A stretch of DNA of 64,000 bases from Maledivibacter halophilus (GCF_900167445.1 NZ_FUZT01000003.1:309400-373399); one strand, 5' to 3'; positions 25,586 to 33,666 are shown, counted from the first letter of the stretch. Numbers and translations are program-made. The notes: generated by a model from the letters alone, not told the origin.

Positions 25586-25980
25586 TCTAATACCTCCTCT
25601 AGAGTAAAATATCTAATGGTCTTTCTGTATTTTTCTGCAAGCTTAATCTCTTCTTGCATGCCTTCAGAAATATATCCATCTAAAACCCAGATTTCTTGAC
25701 ACTTTCTTAGAAAAATTGAGTTCATAAACATAGCAAGATCCCTTTCTTTATCATTGTCATCATCCATAAATTGAGGAAAGAGAAGATGTGGAGCAAAGGG
25801 TATTGCATTCTTATCTACAGCAAACCTGGAAAAAGCTCTTGCATTTTTAACATTTTCTTCTACTTCACCACGATATGGAGAGCAGATATATACCAGAGGA
25901 CGAAAGCCCTCTGAACGAATCTTACTTAAAGCATAGTAGGGTGTTAAGTCCAGATAACCCTCAGAATTATATTTATTCAT
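25582..25980 (-). CDS. DUF4406/nucleoside deoxyribosyltransferase-like protein
   Basis: 132 residues. LVYICSPYRGEVEENVKNAR (Rossmann-like start), AIPFAPHLLFPQFMDDDNDKE and IWVLDGYISEGMQEEIKLAE are the family's conserved blocks. Related enzymes move deoxyribose between bases or hydrolyse nucleotides, so this may modify the nucleotide pool for phage replication; the phage family itself is uncharacterised. It is coupled by short overlaps to the antirepressor (8 bases) and primase (4 bases) genes. Confidence 0.8.
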   Translation of the reverse strand: MNKYNSEGYLDLTPYYALSKIRSEGFRPLVYICSPYRGEVEENVKNARAFSRFAVDKNAIPFAPHLLFPQFMDDDNDKERDLAMFMNSIFLRKCQEIWVLDGYISEGMQEEIKLAEKYRKTIRYFTLEEVLD

Positions 25981-26719
25981 GGCGACCTCCTAAAAAATAT
26001 TCAATAAAATATTGTTGACCTTTACCTGTTACCTTTGTAGTTTTTGAAATAGTTACATGGCCATCAGAATGAGTGATAGCTGTTTCCTTTACTCTAAAAA
26101 GTCCTAGTTCCATAGCTCTTTGTGTTGGAGCATTATAGTCCGTTCCTTTTCTCTTGATTAAAAACCCATCTTGACGCAGCCTTTCAAAGAGCCTATTCTG
26201 ACCAGTATCCATACCATTTGCCTTTAGGATTTTTGCAAGTTCACCAATTAATATGGTTGTATTACTAGTACTTACAGCATCTGCAAAGAGCTCCTTTGGC
26301 TTCATTTCTTCAATACGAGCATTTCTCTGTTCGATGGTCTTCTGAGCAATAAGCAGTGCCTTTGAAAGAATTTCCTCATTAGAATCATCATCCTTAACCT
26401 GAATGTATCCACCAGTCTTTCTTATAGATGGTAATACCTCATGAGTAATCCAGCGTTTAAATTTCTTTGCACTAGGTTTTCTGCTTGCAAGGATAAGATT
26501 ATAAAGACCAAACTCATTAACACAGTTAGTAGCCCCTCCAGATAACCCTATGTTCAACATAGACTTCTCATCATCATCCAACCTGCCCATGGCTTGAGTA
26601 GTATTTGCGATATCAAGTGACTTACATATATCACTCGCTACAAACCATGGTTCGTCTTTCTCAGTCACCATCCTTACCTGTCCAAATTCTTCATTTTCAA
26701 ATATCTTTAGTTCATTCAT
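25973..26719 (-). CDS. Phage antirepressor, Bro-N plus KilAC domains
   Basis: 248 residues. Bro-N at about 1-105 (EPWFVASDICKSLDIANTTQ, then FKRWITHEVLPSIRKTGGY) binds DNA. KilAC at about 130-245 (TTILIGELAKILKANGMDTG, then LFERLRQDGFLIKRKG and PTQRAMELGLFRVKE) is the partner domain. Antirepressors relieve prophage repression. GGAGGT precedes the ATG. It begins a new transcript segment after the terminator at 26750-26783. Confidence 0.93.
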   Translation of the reverse strand: MNELKIFENEEFGQVRMVTEKDEPWFVASDICKSLDIANTTQAMGRLDDDEKSMLNIGLSGGATNCVNEFGLYNLILASRKPSAKKFKRWITHEVLPSIRKTGGYIQVKDDDSNEEILSKALLIAQKTIEQRNARIEEMKPKELFADAVSTSNTTILIGELAKILKANGMDTGQNRLFERLRQDGFLIKRKGTDYNAPTQRAMELGLFRVKETAITHSDGHVTISKTTKVTGKGQQYFIEYFLGGRHE

Positions 26720-26749
26720 CTTATGAACCTCCTATAATTTATTAAGAGG

Positions 26750-26800
26750 AAAAACCCTCTCGCTATAATCCATAGGAGAGGGTCAATTCGGACGGGCAAT
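26750..26800 (-). terminator. Terminator after the DNA polymerase gene, with flanking repeat element
   Basis: Perfect 8-bp arms ACCCTCTC and GAGAGGGT (26754-26761 and 26776-26783) followed on the minus strand by TTTTT. The loop and the adjoining TTCGGACGG box (26787-26795) are repeated at 30905-30940. Confidence 0.8.
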
Positions 26801-26801
26801 A

Positions 26802-28760
26802 TTAATCTTTTTGATAAAATTCACATTCAAAACCATCTGCATCAAGTATTAGTCCTTTTGCCCAGATAGGCTGAACTTTCATAATTTCATTTACTTCTTC
26901 AATACTGGATCTTCCTATTGGTGCTTCTATTACTACCTCATCATGGACATGCATTACAATTTCAAATCCTTCTTTACTTAATCTCATCATGGCTTCTGCT
27001 AAAATATCCCTTGAGATAGCCTGTACAATATTCTCTACAAATTTAGCACCATAGCTTTCTATCCTTTCCCACTTGTTTCCGAGGCCTGTCCCTTCATAGG
27101 TGATGGACTCACCACCAAACCTGTTCGTTCCCATTCTTGGTTTGACGTATGAAAGCCTTCTACCACTAGGAAGCTTAATAAAGAGAATACCTTTTTCATA
27201 AGAGAGAGCTAGGTTTTTAAATTTGATTTTGCTTCTTGTCTTTATTACATTTTTAATTGCCTTATCTATATCCCACCAAAGTTGGACTATGTTAGGATTG
27301 GCTTCTCGCCAGGAATCAACTATTGTCTGTAGTTCATCTTCCTCAATTCCCATTTCAATTGCACCCATTGCCTTAAGTGCTCCAATAGAACCACCATAAC
27401 CACAGCCAAGCTCAGCTTGTTTACCTTTTTGTCTTAAGTGGCCATTTACACCATTCTTTTCTACTGGAACACCAAACATTCTAGATGCTGATTCACAATA
27501 AATGTCTTTGCCATCTTGAAAGGCATCCATTCTCCACCTCTCGTCTGCAAGCCAGGATAGGACTCTGGCCTCAATAGCTGAGAAGTCCGATACTATAAAC
27601 CTGTAACCTTCTTTTGGAATAAATGCTGTTCTTATAAGTTGAGATAATACATCTGATGGGCTATCAAATAAAAGTTCAATGGTTTCATACTCACTATCTC
27701 TTACAAGACCTCGAGCAAGCTTTAAGTCTTTTAAATTGTTTCTTCTTAAGTTTTGGACTTGTATTAATCTGCCTGAATACCTTCCTGTTCGATTTGCACC
27801 ATAGAACTGAATTAGGCCTCTAACTCTTTTATCATTTCCCCCAACATTTTCCATAGATGTGTATTTCCTAACACTAGACTTGGAGAGTTCCTGTCTTAAT
27901 TCAAGCACTTCTTTTACATCACCTGTAGCTGTTTCAAGTGCAGCCTCAACTTTCTTTTTAGCTAATGAATCTATCTCTAATCCTTTTTTATTTAACCACT
28001 CTTTTAATTGCATTGGTGAATTTGGATTTTCAAGCCCAGTAAGTTCGATGGCTCTATTCATGTTTTCTTCTCGTAGCTTATCATCAAAGCAAATTGCTTC
28101 TTCTACTAGAGTGTTATCAATTTCAATTCCTCTATCATTTATCTCTTGGTCTAGATGATAATGATCCCATTCATTATTAGGAAGTGGAAAATGTGATAAC
28201 CTTTCATGGATGGCAAGTTCTGTCTCTACATCTCGTTTGTTATATTCCTTAAAGGTCTCCCACTTTATTGGGTCATGGCTTGGAAGATTTCTAGTTCTTT
28301 TACCATTAGTTTTAGTTGGTTTACATGGCATACAAAAATATCTAATGAGGTTTTTACCTTCACTTAATTTTTGTTTTTCTAAACCGAGTACTTTACTTAC
28401 ATTTTCAAGAGATAATGGAAGTCCTAAATATAGAGACCAAACCATAGTGCAATACCATGAATCAGGATTCAACTTCTTACCTAAATACCTTGAAAGACAT
28501 ATACGTTCAAAGTTTGCATTGAAGGCCCATTTTTCTACTGAATCATCTTTTAATACATTTAGTATTTCTCTTGGAATCTTCTCACCACTAGCTAAATCAA
28601 TTACACTTACCTTGCCACCATCAACAGAATAAGCAAAGAGGAGGATTTCAAAATCCTCACTCTCTGCATATTTATATACTCCACATTTAGATAAATCTGT
28701 TGATGAAAATGTTTCTAAATCAATGAATATTCTTTTAGGATAAAAAGTCATCATCATCAT
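26802..28760 (-). CDS. Phage DNA polymerase, family A
   Basis: About 652 residues. The N-terminal 3'-5' exonuclease starts at FIDLETFSSTDLSKCG (DxE). The polymerase has motif A SDFSAIEARVLSWLADE (about 390), motif B KQAELGCGYGGS region (about 445) and motif C VMHVHDEVVIEAP (about 610). Four consecutive ATG codons (28749-28760) provide the start, lying inside the 3' end of the DUF2815 gene; a longer frame to 28817 has no ribosome binding site of its own. It replicates phage DNA with the co-transcribed SSB-like protein. Confidence 0.95.
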   Translation of the reverse strand: MMMMTFYPKRIFIDLETFSSTDLSKCGVYKYAESEDFEILLFAYSVDGGKVSVIDLASGEKIPREILNVLKDDSVEKWAFNANFERICLSRYLGKKLNPDSWYCTMVWSLYLGLPLSLENVSKVLGLEKQKLSEGKNLIRYFCMPCKPTKTNGKRTRNLPSHDPIKWETFKEYNKRDVETELAIHERLSHFPLPNNEWDHYHLDQEINDRGIEIDNTLVEEAICFDDKLREENMNRAIELTGLENPNSPMQLKEWLNKKGLEIDSLAKKKVEAALETATGDVKEVLELRQELSKSSVRKYTSMENVGGNDKRVRGLIQFYGANRTGRYSGRLIQVQNLRRNNLKDLKLARGLVRDSEYETIELLFDSPSDVLSQLIRTAFIPKEGYRFIVSDFSAIEARVLSWLADERWRMDAFQDGKDIYCESASRMFGVPVEKNGVNGHLRQKGKQAELGCGYGGSIGALKAMGAIEMGIEEDELQTIVDSWREANPNIVQLWWDIDKAIKNVIKTRSKIKFKNLALSYEKGILFIKLPSGRRLSYVKPRMGTNRFGGESITYEGTGLGNKWERIESYGAKFVENIVQAISRDILAEAMMRLSKEGFEIVMHVHDEVVIEAPIGRSSIEEVNEIMKVQPIWAKGLILDADGFECEFYQKD

Positions 28761-29280
28761 CTTCAAGACTTTCAAAGTCGTCTGCTGCACTGCTTCTTCC
28801 ACCGAGTGGTTCTCCATCTTTTACCTTTTGGATATTGCCTAGCCCACAAGCCACACCTTTGTTCCCATTTACATTAAATGCATAGAAGCTAATAGACACC
28901 CTAGCATAGACACCACTGTATACTTCAGAACGATCTAGGATAGGTTCCACATTTCCATCTACAATCTGTGGTGCTGTTATGGAGTTTGCATTTACAAAAT
29001 ATGAATCCTTGTATGCTGCATCATCTTTTTCTACATCCCCATCACGAAGAGGAAGTTTTAAAGCTGCCTTCTTTGGTTTCTTTCCTCCAAATCTACCTAT
29101 GCCTTCCTCAATAGCAGCATCAATGGCATTTTCAATCTTTTCAATGGTCTTTGTATCTGACTTTGGGATAATTAGTGATACAGAGTATTTTTCTTTGCCT
29201 CCTTGCACTGAATGTGGTTCCCACACATGGGCATATGATAGTCTTACTACTCCTGTTACTACCTTCGTTTTATTTCTCAT
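28735..29280 (-). CDS. DUF2815 single-stranded DNA-binding-like protein
   Basis: 181 residues. KVVTGVVRLSYAHVWEPHSV, KYSVSLIIPKSDTKTIEKIE and YSGVYARVSISFYAFNVNGN mark DUF2815, regarded as an OB-fold ssDNA-binding protein of phages. It ends in a run of aspartates followed by FLS, the acidic tail typical of SSB proteins that recruit partners. Its stop overlaps the polymerase start region, and it directly follows the DUF2800 nuclease, a conserved trio. Confidence 0.9.
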   Translation of the reverse strand: MRNKTKVVTGVVRLSYAHVWEPHSVQGGKEKYSVSLIIPKSDTKTIEKIENAIDAAIEEGIGRFGGKKPKKAALKLPLRDGDVEKDDAAYKDSYFVNANSITAPQIVDGNVEPILDRSEVYSGVYARVSISFYAFNVNGNKGVACGLGNIQKVKDGEPLGGRSSAADDFESLEDDDDDFLS

Positions 29281-30396
29281 TTATATTTCCTCCTTTTGGA
29301 ATTCATCTTTTACAGTTTCAATCTCTTGTCTTTTATCTGACCTAGCTACTAGGGTTGTTTTTCCCTTTGGTTTCTCAAGTAGACCAGATAGTAAATCATT
29401 AAATTTCTCTTTACCTAATAACTTAGTCATAGATGTAATGCCTTTGAGCTTTTTCTCATAGGGGTCAAAACCTTCTGCTTCTACTAGACGAGCAACTTTA
29501 TCTTCATCTATATATCTTCTATTACTGCGTCCTTCTACAAGTTTAAAGTCAGTCCATTTCCTACCTTCAAGTGCTCTTTTAAAAGCATAGTCTTTTATGT
29601 CTTTAATCCAAGATTCGATCTGGTCTACATGTTTTAGAGCCTCTTCTACCTCTTCATCTGATAGAAGGGGTGGAAGTTTAAACTCACATCTAGCAATTTC
29701 TAGTGCCACATTTGCTCTTTCCCTACAGATGCTCTTTGCTTTACAAAATCTGCACCAGTCTCCAGACTCAAACTCACCTTCACCATTAAAGGCTAATTTA
29801 GATTTAGGAATAATTACTTCTTCAGCCCACCTATAAAGCTTGTCTGCTACTATTTCAAAAGTTGAGATGTTCTCTCGTCTTGGCTGGTAGATGTGCATGG
29901 TCACTTTTTCTATGTCATAGATTCCATCAAATAGATCAAGTGCTCCAAGACCATAAAGCATTAGCTGGGTATTTTGATTTGCATCTACTAAAATTCCTTG
30001 ACCATGCTTATAGTCAATTACATGGAGCTCTCCATCTGTAACAATGATTGCATCAGCTGTTCCATAGCTTTCTTTGGCAAACTTAGATAAATCAAGTCTC
30101 TCTTCAATTAGAACTAGAGGTTCTCTATACCTTGATATGACTTCCATTACATAAGTGGCATAGCTTTCTGCACAATCTTCCATCTCTTCATTGTAGAACT
30201 CTAAGTTTTCAGTTGGGTCTTTGCTTTCAAGTCCTAAGAGTTTTTTAAGCTTATGTTCACACAGAGCATGGGCTTCTGTTCCTTCCCTTGCATAGGAGCT
30301 AAACTCTTCTTGAAATTTTTCCGATAGCTTTATTGATGGTGGACAAGATATCCATCTCTCACTAGATGAAGGAGATAGATATGCATGACTAGTCAT
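29281..30396 (-). CDS. DUF2800 Cas4-like nuclease
   Basis: 371 residues. PD-(D/E)XK nuclease of the RecB/Cas4 type: SSSERWISCPPSIKL (N-terminal motif), EGTEAHALCEHKLKKLL, the active site ADAIIVTDGELHVIDYKHGQ, and a C-terminal cysteine set (WCRFCKAKSICRERANVALE...) that could hold an iron-sulfur cluster with an upstream cysteine. In phages DUF2800 lies next to DUF2815 and PolA and is taken to process ends for recombination. ATG 30396 overlaps the preceding gene by 8 bases. Confidence 0.9.
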   Translation of the reverse strand: MTSHAYLSPSSSERWISCPPSIKLSEKFQEEFSSYAREGTEAHALCEHKLKKLLGLESKDPTENLEFYNEEMEDCAESYATYVMEVISRYREPLVLIEERLDLSKFAKESYGTADAIIVTDGELHVIDYKHGQGILVDANQNTQLMLYGLGALDLFDGIYDIEKVTMHIYQPRRENISTFEIVADKLYRWAEEVIIPKSKLAFNGEGEFESGDWCRFCKAKSICRERANVALEIARCEFKLPPLLSDEEVEEALKHVDQIESWIKDIKDYAFKRALEGRKWTDFKLVEGRSNRRYIDEDKVARLVEAEGFDPYEKKLKGITSMTKLLGKEKFNDLLSGLLEKPKGKTTLVARSDKRQEIETVKDEFQKEEI

Positions 30397-30679
30397 GACC
30401 GATCACCTTGGCATCCTTCATCAAGTCAGCATACCTAGATGATTCAACTTCAGATAGCTTGTTTGCTCCATAATCTTTAATGAGCTTTCTAACATCATCT
30501 GTAAAACCACTCCGACTTAAATCAGCGAGAACCGCTCTTACTTCTTCCAAGGAATAGGCCTTTTCAGCTTCCTTCTTTGGACTGTTATTGGACTCAAGCA
30601 TAGCAATTAGTTCAGACAGAGAATCTATACAATCCTGTGCTTGGCTTACTACTTCATTAATAAATTTCATTCGTGACAT
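30389..30679 (-). CDS. Small helical early phage protein
   Basis: 96 residues from ATG 30679 (GGAGGAGAAA upstream); the longer frame to 30730 lacks a binding site. MSRMKFINEVVSQAQDCIDS is followed by SLEEVRAVLADLSRSGFTDD and VRKLIKDYGANKLSEVE. Databases often label this family as Rrp5-like, which I consider spurious. The C-terminal half looks like a small helical DNA- or protein-binding module. It precedes the DUF2800 nuclease in most phages that have it. Function unknown. Confidence 0.8.
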   Translation of the reverse strand: MSRMKFINEVVSQAQDCIDSLSELIAMLESNNSPKKEAEKAYSLEEVRAVLADLSRSGFTDDVRKLIKDYGANKLSEVESSRYADLMKDAKVIGHD

Positions 30680-30866
30680 TTTCTCCTCCTTCCTCTTCTT
30701 CAGTAATAGATAGTTCCTGTACTGTATCACCTGGAATGATTACGGTGACTCTTTTACTCTCACCAAATAAGAGATTAAGAAATTTCTCTCTGATGGATGT
30801 TTTCTTACATCTTACAAGGCGAGTAGTGCCTTCATCAGAAACACTTATTTTTAAATTGTGTTTCAT
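30657..30866 (-). CDS. Small hypothetical early phage protein
   Basis: 69 residues from ATG 30866 (AAGGGGGAAAAAGT upstream); the frame extends to 30917 but that part looks like leader. MKHNLKISVSDEGTTRLVRC, then LLFGESKRVTVIIPGDTVQE, and an acidic end. It overlaps the next gene's start by 23 bases. No family recognised. Confidence 0.7.
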   Translation of the reverse strand: MKHNLKISVSDEGTTRLVRCKKTSIREKFLNLLFGESKRVTVIIPGDTVQELSITEEEEGGENVTNEIY

Positions 30867-30904
30867 ACTTTTTCCCCCTTTCGAAGATGGCTTATTTGCC
30901 CCTT

Positions 30905-30940
30905 CGCTATAAACCATCTGAAAGGTAATATTCGGACGGC
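30905..30940. repeat. Second copy of the CGCTATAA...TTCGGACGG intergenic element
   Basis: Aligns with 26761-26795: CGCTATAAaCCAT, a diverged CCTTC/GAAAGG arm and the identical box TTCGGACGG (30931-30939). It follows the stop of the sigma-like gene as the first copy follows the polymerase stop. Confidence 0.5.
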
Positions 30941-30943
30941 CTA

Positions 30944-31396
30944 TTATAAATTTCTTTTTATTGTTGCAATAGCACGATTAATTGTTCTTCTAATTGCAGA
31001 TTCATCTACACCTCGCATCTTAGCAATTTCCGTTTTTGAATATCCTTCAAGATAGTGAAGAATTAATATTTCTTGCTGATTTTCAGTACAAAGGGAAATG
31101 AGGGAATTTATCCTTTCCTTTTCTTCTAGAATTTCATGAGGGTTACATCTGCTAGAAAAATATTTTGCATCTTCATAAGTGAATGATTCTAATGATGAAT
31201 GCCTATCTTCCCTAGATTCTTTCTGATTGTTCAATCTTTCTTCATAATGGGAATCCAGATAAGCTGTTTTCCAATCTGCTTTATAATTAGGATCTTGAAG
31301 CTGTGTACGAATTTCGATATCGTCTGGGCAATCCTCGATAAATAAATTAATTTCCTTTCTCTTACCTTGGTATTTAACAGTTAAAGGTCTTTGCAT
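30944..31396 (-). CDS. Sigma-70 region 4-like early phage regulator
   Basis: 150 residues from ATG 31396 (AGGAGC upstream, within a hairpin); a longer frame to 31435 starts inside that hairpin. The C-terminal part is sigma region 4-like: INSLISLCTENQQEILILHY, then LEGYSKTEIAKMRGVDESAI and RRTINRAIATIKRNL. The N-terminal part contains FIEDCPDDIEIRTQLQDPNY and is charged. As first gene of the early block it may redirect host RNA polymerase. The unusual leader suggests tight control. Confidence 0.85.
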   Translation of the reverse strand: MQRPLTVKYQGKRKEINLFIEDCPDDIEIRTQLQDPNYKADWKTAYLDSHYEERLNNQKESREDRHSSLESFTYEDAKYFSSRCNPHEILEEKERINSLISLCTENQQEILILHYLEGYSKTEIAKMRGVDESAIRRTINRAIATIKRNL

Positions 31397-31400
31397 AAAA

Positions 31401-31430
31401 ATGCTCCTTTCCCAGATGAGAAAAGAGCAT
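31401..31430 (-). promoter_or_regulatory. Hairpin burying the ribosome binding site of the sigma-like gene
   Basis: On the minus strand AUGCUCUUUUC pairs with GAAAGGAGCAU, 11 continuous base pairs with one G-U. The Shine-Dalgarno AAGGAG is fully inside the 3' arm, four bases before the ATG at 31396. Opening of this helix would be needed for translation. Confidence 0.7.
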
Positions 31431-31436
31431 GACAAT

Positions 31437-31482
31437 CAGCCAAAAAACTCACCTTTTTTTTATTAAGTGAGCCTTTCGGCTG
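31437..31482 (-). terminator. Attenuator-like terminator with alternative fold in the early leader
   Basis: CUCACU/GGUGAG followed by UUUUUU forms a terminator, enclosed by a CAGCC/GGCUG long-range helix. The 5' strand can instead fold as AGCC-GAAA-GGCU (a GNRA tetraloop). Two exclusive folds ahead of the masked binding site suggest an attenuation switch. Confidence 0.6.
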
Positions 31483-31653
31483 CTTTGAATATCTTTAGAT
31501 TAATTGTTTAATAGGAAGGTTTAATTCCTAATTAATAAATTTACCCCCTATTATTTAAATAGATTTAAACTTCAATTTTTACTATTTGCTTTAGAACATA
31601 TTTTCTTTTTTCTACCTCTACTATTAGTTTAGGTCATTTAATAACCCCCATGT

Positions 31654-31670
31654 CGGACACTTCATGCCCG
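31654..31670. promoter_or_regulatory. Operator-like site 1 (CGGACA-N3-CATGCCCG)
   Basis: CGGACACTTCATGCCCG matches site 2 at 14 of 17 positions, the three differences being in the middle. Partial dyad symmetry. Candidate binding site for a phage repressor. Confidence 0.5.
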
Positions 31671-31693
31671 CTTTGTAATGGCTAAAAATGCAC

Positions 31694-31744
31694 AAAAAAA
31701 GAGCCATACATAAATCCTTTAGTTGGATTCATGCATAGCTCTTT
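31694..31744 (-). terminator. Terminator of the ImmA/HTH gene
   Basis: AAAGAGC...ATCC and GGAT...GCTCTTT arms form a long hairpin followed by TTTTTTT on the minus strand. Confidence 0.9.
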
Positions 31745-31762
31745 GAAACTAAGCATTAAAAA

Positions 31763-31779
31763 CGGACATGCCATGCCCG
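31763..31779. promoter_or_regulatory. Operator-like site 2 (near-perfect palindrome)
   Basis: CGGACATGCCATGCCCG: eight-base arms around a central C with one mismatch. Lies 25 bp beyond the stop of the ImmA/HTH gene. Confidence 0.55.
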
Positions 31780-31803
31780 ATTTTATAGAAAATAATTTAA
31801 TTT

Positions 31804-33666
31804 TTATAATGGATCTGCATTAACAGATAACAAGAAATCCCTTATACTATTCATTGATTCAGGAAACTTGTGAGTAAGTACAAAGTCATACCATTGATGA
31901 CTTGTGTTATTATGTATATCTAATGAATGTGGCGAACAATTAATTATATGGGAGCTAATTTTAGGTGGTAATTTAAGTGCGAGACATAGTGCGACTATTG
32001 AGTTAATAGATCCTTTAGTCTCACCTTTCATTATCCGTCTAACTGTTCTTTCATTTAATAGTACCTTTTCACCTAATTCTTCGTAGGTGATACCTCTCCA
32101 ATCTTTAACTATTTCAAAGCAAGTCCTATAGTCTGTTGTCAATTGCCTATATATACGATATTCTTCCAAGACCTGCTCTTTAAGAAGTTTACTTTGTTTT
32201 TCAGGACTTGCATGCTGGTAGCCATCATTATATGAAATATCAAATACTACTGCAGAGCTTTCATCTCTATTTAAATAACATTCTGTGTAATACCTTTCTT
32301 TAACACCATCAGACTTAATTGCTAGGTCAAATATTAAACAGCATTCATCCATATGGGTTAGGGCATATCTAGTTAATACAGTTTCACCTAGTAGATTTTC
32401 TCCTACATATTTAGGATGGTTAAATACAAAATGTGAATCTACATATATATAATTTCCTTCTCTAATTTCTGGATTAATTAAACTTTGAATTGCAGCATCT
32501 TCTGCAGGAATAGAAAAGGTTTGATTTCTTTTTAGGGTTCCTTTCTTAAAGCTATGTGGCTTTACATATTGGCCATTAATATATAAAAATGCTCCTGCTG
32601 CTTCTTCATAGCCTGAATCAATCATTCTAATTTTAGCTGCTAGTCTTGATACACAGAAAAAGATTGCTAGTTCATCTATTGCAGGTTGTATTACATCAAT
32701 AATTTCAGGAGTTTCTAGCTCTTTTTTAAATCGCTTTATAACTTCAAAGGCCTTAGTTTTAAATGATGAAAGTGGCATTTGAATTCTAGGTGCTAGTGCA
32801 TTTGCATGCCATTCCATCCATCCTGTGGCATCTTTTTCTCCATCTTTTATGCCTCCTACTACTTTACATTTTATTTTGGTAGCGTTTTCATTATATAGTC
32901 TTTCTAGTTCAAAAGCTTTTCTATGCTTATCCCAATGAACGCATTCATGAACTATAGTATTATTTACCGCTCCTAAATTTCTTAAAAAATATGCCTTTGG
33001 ATCTACAAATATTGTTCCTGCTTTAACTTCTTCAATTACCATTTCATCTATATGAGGGTCATAAAGCTCTGCCTGTGAATTATGAAAATATATCTGCCCA
33101 AAGATAGACATATCCTTGGTTATTTCTCTTACTTCTACTTTAAGTTCCATCTTATCAGCAAGCTCTATTGGATCTAGGGGCATGGGTCTTTTTAGCATTT
33201 CAGGATAGTATCTTTCTAAAAAATCTCTAGCAACTGAATCTAGTTCTTCCTTATTAATATAAGGTACTAGAGCATCTGATAAAGGTTTTTCAATTTTATT
33301 TCTTTGAGTATATACTTCTATACCTATAATATGAAAGTCATCTAAGGACTTTTCTAGATTGCCTTTACAGTTTAATAAAAACCATTGATTGCATAAATCA
33401 TAATCATCATAGTGATAGTCACCTTCAGAAACCTTAATCTCAGCATCTATTACAACATCAAATTCAATTTCCATCCCTGGTAAATCATTGATTGATGCCA
33501 TTTTAATTTCCATATCTGTAAGAATAACCTCTCCTACATTATGAACATTTTGTATGTCTAAATCTAAGTTGTCATGGTTTCCCTCTATATGTTCCTCTAA
33601 GTAGGAGTAAAAATCATTATAAAATCTATCTGATATATAATTTATAAAAGAACGATTTTTTACCAT
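31804..33666 (-). CDS. ImmA/IrrE metallopeptidase with C-terminal HTH
   Basis: 620 residues. Residues 1-160 are an uncharacterised acidic alpha/beta region. A DUF955 zinc peptidase domain lies at about 150-300, with the HEXXH motif HECVH in NTIVHECVHWDKHRKAFELE. A further unassigned region follows (about 310-500). An XRE-type helix-turn-helix is at the C-terminus (YEELGEKVLLNERTVRRIMK). In ImmA/ImmR phage and ICE systems the peptidase destroys the repressor; here peptidase and DNA-binding parts are in one chain with the HTH last, opposite to the usual order. AGGGGAGGGG is the ribosome binding site. Likely controls the prophage or adjacent mobile DNA. Confidence 0.8.
   Translation of the reverse strand: MVKNRSFINYISDRFYNDFYSYLEEHIEGNHDNLDLDIQNVHNVGEVILTDMEIKMASINDLPGMEIEFDVVIDAEIKVSEGDYHYDDYDLCNQWFLLNCKGNLEKSLDDFHIIGIEVYTQRNKIEKPLSDALVPYINKEELDSVARDFLERYYPEMLKRPMPLDPIELADKMELKVEVREITKDMSIFGQIYFHNSQAELYDPHIDEMVIEEVKAGTIFVDPKAYFLRNLGAVNNTIVHECVHWDKHRKAFELERLYNENATKIKCKVVGGIKDGEKDATGWMEWHANALAPRIQMPLSSFKTKAFEVIKRFKKELETPEIIDVIQPAIDELAIFFCVSRLAAKIRMIDSGYEEAAGAFLYINGQYVKPHSFKKGTLKRNQTFSIPAEDAAIQSLINPEIREGNYIYVDSHFVFNHPKYVGENLLGETVLTRYALTHMDECCLIFDLAIKSDGVKERYYTECYLNRDESSAVVFDISYNDGYQHASPEKQSKLLKEQVLEEYRIYRQLTTDYRTCFEIVKDWRGITYEELGEKVLLNERTVRRIMKGETKGSINSIVALCLALKLPPKISSHIINCSPHSLDIHNNTSHQWYDFVLTHKFPESMNSIRDFLLSVNADPL

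Larger units (their letters stand above)
31436..31803. other. Non-coding 368-bp interval upstream of the early operon
   Basis: Holds the attenuator-like structure (31437-31482), an AT-rich stretch, two near-identical palindromic operator-like sites (31654-31670, 31763-31779) and, between them, the terminator of the ImmA/HTH gene (31694-31744). An early promoter is expected between the left operator and 31490, but I find no clear -35/-10 pair. Confidence 0.6.

Noticed and set aside
30680-30730. Longer start for the 96-residue early protein
   Set aside because: ATG 30679 has GGAGGAG directly upstream; the extension overlaps the preceding gene and is unlike a protein start.
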